Shown here piece by piece: positions 39,270 through 44,263 of a DNA stretch of 44,263 bases (position 1 is its first letter; every line of letters starts with the position of its first letter). The stretch spans positions 719-44,981 of the forward strand of contig NZ_JANCLX010000048.1 of NCBI RefSeq assembly GCF_024295805.1. The letters are read 5' to 3'. The DNA comes from Streptomyces cucumeris (GTDB lineage: Bacteria > Actinomycetota > Actinomycetes > Streptomycetales > Streptomycetaceae). The position numbers and the translations under genes were made by a program. Under the pieces are notes generated by a model, which saw nothing but the letters and a program-made list of their open reading frames with translations, was not told the origin of the DNA and searched no databases.

Positions 39270-40850
39270 ATGACCGCTGAACCCCTCTCCGCCGCCGCGG
39301 ACGATGCCCCGGACACCACACCACCGGACACCCCCGACACCCCGGACACCGACGCAGACGCAGAGGCAGACGCAAACGCAGACGCGGACGCGGACGCCGC
39401 GAGACCGGAGGCTCCCGGAACCACCCGCCGCTCCTCCTGGGCGGCGCTGCGCCCCCTCGTCCTGCGGCTGCACTTCTACGCCGGGGTGCTGATCGCGCCG
39501 TTCCTGCTGGTCGCCGCGGTCAGCGGACTCCTCTACGCGGGGTCCTTCCAGGCCGAGAAGATCGTCTACGACCATGAACTGCGCGTCCCCACCGGAGACA
39601 TCGAGCTGCCCCTCTCCCGCCAGGTGGCCGCCGCCCGCAAGGCCCACCCCGAGGGCGAGATCAGCGCCGTACGGCCGTCGCCCGAGGACGGCGCCACCAC
39701 CCGGGTGCTGCTGTCCGGCGTCAAGGGCGTCGACGCCGGCCACACCCTGGCCGTGTTCGTGAACCCGTACACCGGGGAGGTACGCGGCGCGCTGGAGAGT
39801 TACGGCTCCTCCGGTGCCCTCCCGCTGCGCACCTGGATCGACGAGCTCCACCGCGATCTGCACCTCGGCGAGACCGGACGGCTCTACAGCGAACTCGCCG
39901 CAAGCTGGCTGTGGGTGATCAGTGGCGCGGGTCTGGTGCTGTGGCTGGCGCGCCGCTTCCGCGGTGGCGCCACGCGCCGCGCGATGCGTTCCGCCGTCCT
40001 CCCCGACCGCTCGGCCACCGGACGCCGGCGCACCCTGTCCCTCCACGGCTCCGTCGGGGTGTGGGTGGCGCTCGGGCTGTTCTTCCTGTCCGCGACCGGG
40101 CTCACCTGGTCCACCTACGCCGGTGCCGGTGTCGCCGACCTCCGTTCGGCGCTCGGCCAGACCACCCCCGCCGTCTCGGCCACGCTGGACGGCGACCGCT
40201 CCGCCGGTGGCGGTGAACACGCGGGCCACGGCGCCGGATCGGACTCCATGCCGGGGATGGACCACGGAGGTTCCGGCGGTGCGCGACACAGCGGTGATGT
40301 GGGTCTCGATACCGTGCTGAAGGCCGCCCGCGCCGAAGGGCTCGGCAACCCGGTGGAGATCTCGCCGCCCTCCGGACCGGACCAGGCGTACGTGGTCAGC
40401 CAGATCCAGCGAAGCTGGCCGGAGAAGCAGGACGCGGCGGCCGTCGACCCGGCGACCGGCGAGGTGACCGATGTCCAGCGGTTCGCCGACTACCCGGTGC
40501 TCGCCAAACTCACCCGCTGGGGCATCGACCTGCACACCGGGAACCTCTTCGGCCTGGCCAACCAGATCGCCCTGGCCGTGCTCGCGCTGGCGCTGGTCCT
40601 GCTGATCGTGTGGGGCTACCGGATGTGGTGGCAGCGCGGCCGCGGCTCCGCCTTCGGCCGTCCCGTCCCGCGCGGGGCGTGGCGCGAGGTGTCACCGTAC
40701 GTCCTGCTCCCGCTGGCCGCCGCGGTCGCGGTGCTCGGCTACTACCTGCCGCTGCTGGGGATCCCGCTGGCCGCGTTCCTGGTGCTCGACGCCGTCCTGG
40801 GCCGGATCGCCGGCCGGCGCCGCGCGGGGAGCGCGTCAGCGGGCGGCTGA
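39270..40850 (+). CDS. PepSY-domain membrane protein
   Basis: 526 aa. An N-terminal Asp/Ala/Thr/Pro-rich stretch of about 45 residues precedes the PepSY_TM fold: helix HFYAGVLIAPFLLVAAVSGLL (about 62-82), an external PepSY-like domain with QVAAARKAHPEGEISAV, the conserved DELHRDLHLG (His pair), helix SWLWVISGAGLVLWLARRF, helix LHGSVGVWVALGLFFLSATG, a large loop with a Met/His segment (GGEHAGHGAGSDSMPGMDHG), a second PepSY-like part, IDLHTGNLFG, and two final helices. Such proteins resemble iron/siderophore reductases and are often tied to copper or heme handling; the histidines could hold heme. ATG 39270 has GGGAG 7 nt upstream. It is divergent from the Met/His-rich membrane gene. Confidence 0.92.
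   Translation: MTAEPLSAAADDAPDTTPPDTPDTPDTDADAEADANADADADAARPEAPGTTRRSSWAALRPLVLRLHFYAGVLIAPFLLVAAVSGLLYAGSFQAEKIVYDHELRVPTGDIELPLSRQVAAARKAHPEGEISAVRPSPEDGATTRVLLSGVKGVDAGHTLAVFVNPYTGEVRGALESYGSSGALPLRTWIDELHRDLHLGETGRLYSELAASWLWVISGAGLVLWLARRFRGGATRRAMRSAVLPDRSATGRRRTLSLHGSVGVWVALGLFFLSATGLTWSTYAGAGVADLRSALGQTTPAVSATLDGDRSAGGGEHAGHGAGSDSMPGMDHGGSGGARHSGDVGLDTVLKAARAEGLGNPVEISPPSGPDQAYVVSQIQRSWPEKQDAAAVDPATGEVTDVQRFADYPVLAKLTRWGIDLHTGNLFGLANQIALAVLALALVLLIVWGYRMWWQRGRGSAFGRPVPRGAWREVSPYVLLPLAAAVAVLGYYLPLLGIPLAAFLVLDAVLGRIAGRRRAGSASAGG
39351..39398 (+). repeat. Hexanucleotide (GACGCN) tandem repeat in the PepSY gene
   Basis: Eight 6-nt units, GACGCA/GACGCG with two variants (GAGGCA, AACGCA), encode alternating Asp-Ala residues near the N-terminus. 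A (CC[C/G]GACACC) nonamer repeat just precedes it. Six-nt units keep frame, so length changes would be tolerated. Confidence 0.75.
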
Positions 40851-40927
40851 ACGGGTGCGCCGGGCCCGCCGGGGTGATGGACTGACCGCGTTCCCCAGCC
40901 CCCTGGACGCGGAGGACCGAAGAACCC

Positions 40928-41386
40928 ATGGCCGTGCACTGGAAACTCGTCATCGACTGCGCCGACCCGCAGCGGCTCGCCGACTTCTGGGCGCAGACGC
41001 TCGATTACATCAAGGAGGACCACAGCGCCCTCATCGAGCGGCTGCTCGCCCAGGGTGTGATCGGTGAGGACCACTACGCGGTGGCCGACGGCCGCAAGGT
41101 GTGGCGGCACGCGGCCGCCGTCCGCCACCCCGACGACCCGGTGCAGACCGAGACCGGTACGGGCCTCGGCAGACGGCTGCTGTTCCAGGCCGTCCCGGAG
41201 GCCGCGGAGGGGAAGCGGGGCAAGAACCGGGTGCACATCGATGTGCACCCGGAAACCGCCAGCCGGGAGACGGAGATGGCGCGGCTGCAGGGGCTCGGCG
41301 CCACCGTCCTGCGGGCCGTGGAGGAGCCCGGCAGCAGCCACGTCGTCATGGCCGACCCCGAGGGCAATGAGTTCTGCCTGCACTGA
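40928..41386 (+). CDS. VOC-superfamily (glyoxalase-like) protein
   Basis: 152 aa with paired beta-alpha-beta-beta-beta modules: an opening WKLVIDCADPQRLADFWAQT, the middle LLFQAVPEAAEGKRGKNRVH leading to IDVHPE, and a closing strand SSHVVMADPEGNEFCLH. The pattern matches the actinobacterial glyoxalase-like group of the vicinal-oxygen-chelate superfamily. His in VHIDVH and Glu in GNEFCLH are at typical metal-ligand positions, but the substrate is unknown; members range from dioxygenases to drug-binding resistance proteins. ATG 40928 is preceded by GGAGGACCGAAG. Standalone gene between the PepSY gene and an acidic protein on the other strand. Confidence 0.9.
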   Translation: MAVHWKLVIDCADPQRLADFWAQTLDYIKEDHSALIERLLAQGVIGEDHYAVADGRKVWRHAAAVRHPDDPVQTETGTGLGRRLLFQAVPEAAEGKRGKNRVHIDVHPETASRETEMARLQGLGATVLRAVEEPGSSHVVMADPEGNEFCLH

Positions 41387-41401
41387 GCCGGGCGGGCGGA
41401 G

Positions 41402-41428
41402 CGGGCGGGGCCGGTGCGGCCCCGCCCG
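41402..41428. terminator. Bidirectional 12-bp hairpin
   Basis: CGGGCGGGGCCG (41402-41413) pairs perfectly with CGGCCCCGCCCG (41417-41428) around a GTG loop. It lies between convergent genes, 15 nt after the VOC stop and immediately before the other gene's stop. Confidence 0.85.
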
Positions 41429-42100
41429 TCACGCGTCGTCGTCGTCCGCTGCCGTCTGCTTCTCCTTCTCCGGCCCGGCGTCCTCCGGCCCGGTGTCCTT
41501 CGGCCCGGCGTCGTCGAAGTAGGCGTCGAGGACCGCGTCGAGCTCGTCGGTCCACGTCTTCAGCAGTCCGCGGGAGGACGGCTGGACCTCGGCCTCGTAC
41601 CAGCGGCGGTTGGTCGCGTAGACGGTGACGGAGAACCGCTTCTTGAACCGGGGGGTGTCGACCTCGACCGCCCCGATCTCGTCCCAGCCGAACTGGGCCT
41701 CCTCGCCGTCCATGCGCAGGGTGATCCCGGCGCGGCGCGCGACGATACCGGCGCGGTGGTCGGACACCTCGAAGACGGGCCCGTCACCGTCCGGCTCGTC
41801 CTCCGCGTCCTCCTCGTCGGACTCGTCGGTGTCGTCGGCCGTCTCGTCCTCCGCCGTGGCCTCGTCGTCGGCCGCGTCGTCGTCAGCCTCGTCGTCGGCC
41901 CCGGCGGCGGTGTCCTCGTCCCCGGTGTCCGGCCCGGTGTCCTCCGGGGCGGTGTCCGCGGGTGGCCGCTCCGCCGTGTCCTTCGGGGTCTCCTCCTCCC
42001 CGTCGACAGGGCGCGGCGACGTGAGCCCGGGGATGTACCCCGGGTCCGTCCCGGCGGCGGTGTGCATGGGCGGGATGATCGGTCCTGTGCTCTGCTCCAC
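41429..42100 (-). CDS. Acidic protein with possible PH-like C-terminal domain
   Basis: 223 aa; a conserved-looking actinobacterial hypothetical. Residues about 35-108 are extremely Asp/Glu/Ala-rich (DEADDDAADDEATAEDETAD and on) and disordered. Residues about 108-195 form a small beta-rich domain (VFEVSDHRAGIVARRAGITL, FGWDEIGAVEVDTP, FSVTVYATNRRWYEAEV) resembling bacterial PH-like folds, closing with a helix (LLKTWTDELDAVLDAYF). The tail repeats DTGPEDAGPE and ends in poly-Asp. No signal or membrane segment. The start GTG 42100 lacks a strong Shine-Dalgarno; ATG 42067 is an option. Function is unknown. Confidence 0.75.
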   Translation of the reverse strand: MEQSTGPIIPPMHTAAGTDPGYIPGLTSPRPVDGEEETPKDTAERPPADTAPEDTGPDTGDEDTAAGADDEADDDAADDEATAEDETADDTDESDEEDAEDEPDGDGPVFEVSDHRAGIVARRAGITLRMDGEEAQFGWDEIGAVEVDTPRFKKRFSVTVYATNRRWYEAEVQPSSRGLLKTWTDELDAVLDAYFDDAGPKDTGPEDAGPEKEKQTAADDDDA

Positions 42101-42193
42101 GGCGGGCAGTATTCCCGATGAACCTATGCGGGCGACAGGCCGTTCCCCCGCCGTTCCGTGTTCGGCCGTTTCGCGGCCCAGGTCAGAGCGGGT

Positions 42194-42640
42194 TCACGGC
42201 TGCGGGAAGTGGTGACGGGACGGGTCCTGGTCCGCACGCACCGGACCCTCTTCGCGCGCGAAGAAATGGCTGAACTCCACGGCCTCGTCGAACCGTACGG
42301 CCCACAGCGGCTCCTCCCGGCCCCCGGGCGGCACCTCGGGCCCCAGGGTGTACCCCGTGACCGTCGTGGCGTCCACGGGGCCGCTGGAGTCCACCGAGGC
42401 GAAGCTCCAGTCCCCGCCCTCCGCCCACGTGCCACTGGTCTGCCACTCCTCCCTCAGCACGAGCCGCCCCGGGGCCGGGCAGTGCCACCGGAACCGGGTC
42501 ACGCACAGACCGTTGCTCATCCCGGCCCAGACACTCCAGCCCCGGCCGTCCGGCAGGAAGGCCAGTTCGCTGGTCTCCATCACGCCGATGTCGAAGGGCG
42601 TGCTGTGCCAGTGGCCCACCAGCCCGTCGTCCCTGTTCAT
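42194..42640 (-). CDS. Hypothetical protein, small beta-rich
   Basis: 148 aa; no family firmly recognised. The sequence begins MNRDDGLVGHWHSTPFDIGV and continues as regularly spaced strands (TSELAFLPDGRGWSVWAGM, LCVTRFRWHCPAPGRLVLRE, EPLWAVRFDEAVEFSHFFAR) rich in Trp, as in lipocalin/calycin-like or DUF1579-type barrels. No signal peptide, so cytoplasmic. ATG 42640 is placed with AAGG about 9 nt upstream; the frame upstream to 43057 overlaps the opposing FG-GAP gene and looks non-coding. It is divergent from the FG-GAP gene with 61 nt between. I cannot assign a function. Confidence 0.75.
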   Translation of the reverse strand: MNRDDGLVGHWHSTPFDIGVMETSELAFLPDGRGWSVWAGMSNGLCVTRFRWHCPAPGRLVLREEWQTSGTWAEGGDWSFASVDSSGPVDATTVTGYTLGPEVPPGGREEPLWAVRFDEAVEFSHFFAREEGPVRADQDPSRHHFPQP

Positions 42641-42701
42641 GCCACAACCCTTCGCGTTCCTGGTGTGTCCCACCGTGCGACACAGCGCGGAAAGGACACA
42701 T

Positions 42702-44150
42702 ATGCCGAGACACATCCTGCCGATCGGTGGCGTCGTGGCCGTGGTGACGGGAGTCGCTCTCGCCACCACCCCCTCGTACGCCGCGCCCGGCGCCCCCGCC
42801 AAGGCTCCCGCCGCACCGGCCGCCGGGAAGGCCACCCCCGCCGACATGGACGGCGACGGTTTCGACGACCTCGCCTCCGGTGCCCCCGGCGGGGCTGTCA
42901 AGGGCCATGCGAAGGCCGGATACGTGGCGCTGACCTTCGGCTCCGCCTCCGGTATCTCCGTCGCGCGCCACCAAGGGCTCACCCAGTCCCACACCGGTGT
43001 GCCGGGGACGCCCGAGGCCGGGGACAGGTTCGGCTCGGCGCTGGCGATGGGTGACATGGACGGCGACGGTCACGCCGATCTGGTCGTCGGAGCCAGCGGC
43101 GAGGCCATCGGGGACGTGAAGGGCGCCGGTTCGGTGACGATCGTCTTCGGTTCCCCGACCGGGCTGTCCGACAAGGCCATCGCCTACCACGCGCCGACCG
43201 TCACCGCGGGCCGCGGCTTCGGCGGACGGCTGGCCATGGGGGACTTCGACCACGACGGCCTCCAGGACGTGGCCACCGTCGACGGCACCAAGGTGGCCGT
43301 GGTGAAGGGTGCGAAGAACCTGCGCTCCACACCCGCACCGGCGGTCCGGCTGATCACCCCGCCCGGAGGCGGCGCGGGCACCCAGGGCATCGCCGGCGGT
43401 GACGTCAACGGTGACGGCTACGCCGACCTGGCCACCGTGGCGTACTTCGACGACCCGGCCGACGAGGGCACCCTCGGTGTGCTGCCGGGCTCCCGCTCCG
43501 GTCTCTCGGCCACCCCGCTGGGCCGGAACGTCGGTCTGCCGTTCGCCGGTTACCGCGTCGTGGCCGGTGATGTGAACGGCGACGGCAAGGACGACGTGGT
43601 CATCGACACCGGCTTCGAGGACGGGCCCGACGGCTACAAGCTGCGCACCTTCCCCGGCAGCGTGAGCGGACTGGACGCGGCCGGAGCCGTGGCCTGGTCC
43701 GGTGAGAAGCAGGGCGGTACCGCGGCACAGCTCGCCGATGTCGACGGCGACGGCTACGAGGACCTGTTCGTCGCCGATCCCGAGGCGGTGGACGGTGACG
43801 GCTTCCAGAACGCGGGTGCCCTCACCGTGCTGCGCGGCAGCAAGAACTGGCTGACCGCCGAGGGTGCCCAGACCCTCTCGCTGGACAGCAAGGGCGTGGT
43901 CGGTGTCGCCGAGACCGGCGACTTCTTCGGCTCCACGCTCGCCTCCGCCGACTACAACGGCGACGGCAAGGCCGACCTGGCCACCGGCGCGCGCGGCAAG
44001 TGGCGGGGCACGGGTGCGGTGAGCATGACCTACGGCAGCGCCGGCGGGCTCACCGGCCAGGGCTCGATCCTCTTCGGCCCCGACTCCTTCGGTTACGCGG
44101 CGGAGAAGGCGGGCTTCGGCGCGGCCCTCTCCACCCCTCCGGCGGGCTGA
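42702..44150 (+). CDS. Secreted FG-GAP/VCBS beta-propeller repeat protein
   Basis: 482 aa. A Sec signal peptide (MPRHILPIGGVVAVVTGVAL then ATTPSYA, cleavage near 28) is followed by a short Ala/Pro linker and about seven integrin-alpha-like FG-GAP repeats. Each has a calcium loop of the type DxDxDGxxD: ADMDGDGFDDLASG, GDMDGDGHADLVVG, GDFDHDGLQDVAT, GDVNGDGYADLAT, GDVNGDGKDDVVI, ADVDGDGYEDLFV and ADYNGDGKADLAT. A complete seven-blade propeller is thus suggested, stabilised by Ca2+ and probably used for adhesion or ligand binding outside the cell. ATG 42702 has GGAAAGGA 6 nt upstream. Proteins of this type are abundant in Streptomyces; the ligand is unknown. Confidence 0.93.
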   Translation: MPRHILPIGGVVAVVTGVALATTPSYAAPGAPAKAPAAPAAGKATPADMDGDGFDDLASGAPGGAVKGHAKAGYVALTFGSASGISVARHQGLTQSHTGVPGTPEAGDRFGSALAMGDMDGDGHADLVVGASGEAIGDVKGAGSVTIVFGSPTGLSDKAIAYHAPTVTAGRGFGGRLAMGDFDHDGLQDVATVDGTKVAVVKGAKNLRSTPAPAVRLITPPGGGAGTQGIAGGDVNGDGYADLATVAYFDDPADEGTLGVLPGSRSGLSATPLGRNVGLPFAGYRVVAGDVNGDGKDDVVIDTGFEDGPDGYKLRTFPGSVSGLDAAGAVAWSGEKQGGTAAQLADVDGDGYEDLFVADPEAVDGDGFQNAGALTVLRGSKNWLTAEGAQTLSLDSKGVVGVAETGDFFGSTLASADYNGDGKADLATGARGKWRGTGAVSMTYGSAGGLTGQGSILFGPDSFGYAAEKAGFGAALSTPPAG

Positions 44151-44181
44151 CGACAGCGCGCGGCCGGAGGTGCCGTGCGGC

Positions 44182-44221
44182 GGGGGGGGGGGGGGGGGCC
44201 CCCCCGCCCCCCCCCCCCCCC
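44182..44221. repeat. Extreme G17/C7-G-C15 homopolymer tract
   Basis: Seventeen G (44182-44198) are followed at once by seven C, one G and fifteen C (to 44221). The tract could fold as a hairpin terminator for the FG-GAP gene, whose stop is 31 nt upstream, but homopolymers this long are rare in such genomes and are typical of sequencing or contig-end error. Confidence 0.6.
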
Positions 44222-44263
44222 GCAACCGGGGGCCGGGGATCCGCCACCACCCGCCAATGCGGG

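Noticed and set aside
42183..44225. 680-codon minus-strand open frame opposite the FG-GAP gene
   Set aside because: The plus strand has a signal peptide, Shine-Dalgarno and seven calcium-loop repeats; the antisense frame has none. Only its downstream end (42194-42640), in another frame, is a plausible gene.

Overview
The window is about 44 kb of very GC-rich actinobacterial chromosome, almost certainly from Streptomyces or a close relative. The signs are G/C-ending codons throughout, a conservon (cvn) operon ending in a CYP157-like P450, SpoIIE-type phosphatases with PAS/GAF sensors, a PhoX phosphatase behind a PHO box, an FMN riboswitch on a stand-alone ribB, and DUF305, DUF3105 and DUF7144 proteins. 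I recognise 37 protein genes. There are no tRNA, rRNA, CRISPR, IS or phage genes. The region reads as chromosomal arm or core-flank with ordinary housekeeping genes among many signalling genes.

Layout. 0-4 kb: metG and a VWA-domain protein with a long Ala/Pro/Lys linker, both on the minus strand. 4-9.5 kb: Tat-exported PhoX behind a PHO box, a LysR regulator, a membrane endonuclease/exonuclease/phosphatase-family protein, then an FMN riboswitch and a divergent RibB. 9.5-16 kb: ATP-dependent DNA ligase, a PAS-SpoIIE phosphatase, a DUF7144 membrane protein and a large sensor phosphatase with Cache-like, PAS, GAF, SpoIIE and HATPase parts. 16-20.6 kb: a five-gene conservon (histidine-kinase-like ATPase, roadblock, DUF742, GTPase, P450) whose genes overlap or nearly abut.

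20.6-24.2 kb looks like a metal-handling block: DUF305, DUF3105, a small His/Cys-containing exported protein, and a divergent ArsR/CDF pair with a complete alpha-5 metal motif and a His-rich transporter tail. 24.2-27.3 kb is an OmpR-type two-component system followed by a secreted basic protein and a lipoprotein in one tight operon. 27.3-29.5 kb has a YbaY-like protein and an unusual fusion: sigma-like domain, zinc finger, membrane segment and an outside family-2 carbohydrate-binding module. 29.9-35 kb has asnB, a leaderless-looking gene, a divergent PhzF/LysR pair and a degenerate Nudix protein. 35-41 kb has a NarL-type two-component system whose kinase ends in an exported BamE-like domain, an ECF sigma factor, a Met/His-rich membrane protein and a PepSY protein with a Met/His-rich loop, which together suggest a copper, iron or heme envelope module. 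41-44 kb has a VOC protein, an acidic protein, an unrecognised small protein and a secreted FG-GAP calcium-binding repeat protein. The window ends in extreme G and C homopolymers that may be an assembly artefact.

Most convergent gene pairs are separated by strong perfect hairpins, listed below. The most unusual items are the sigma/zinc-finger/CBM2 fusion, the riboswitch-controlled RibB that lacks two active-site acids, and the P450 without the ExxR motif inside the conservon.
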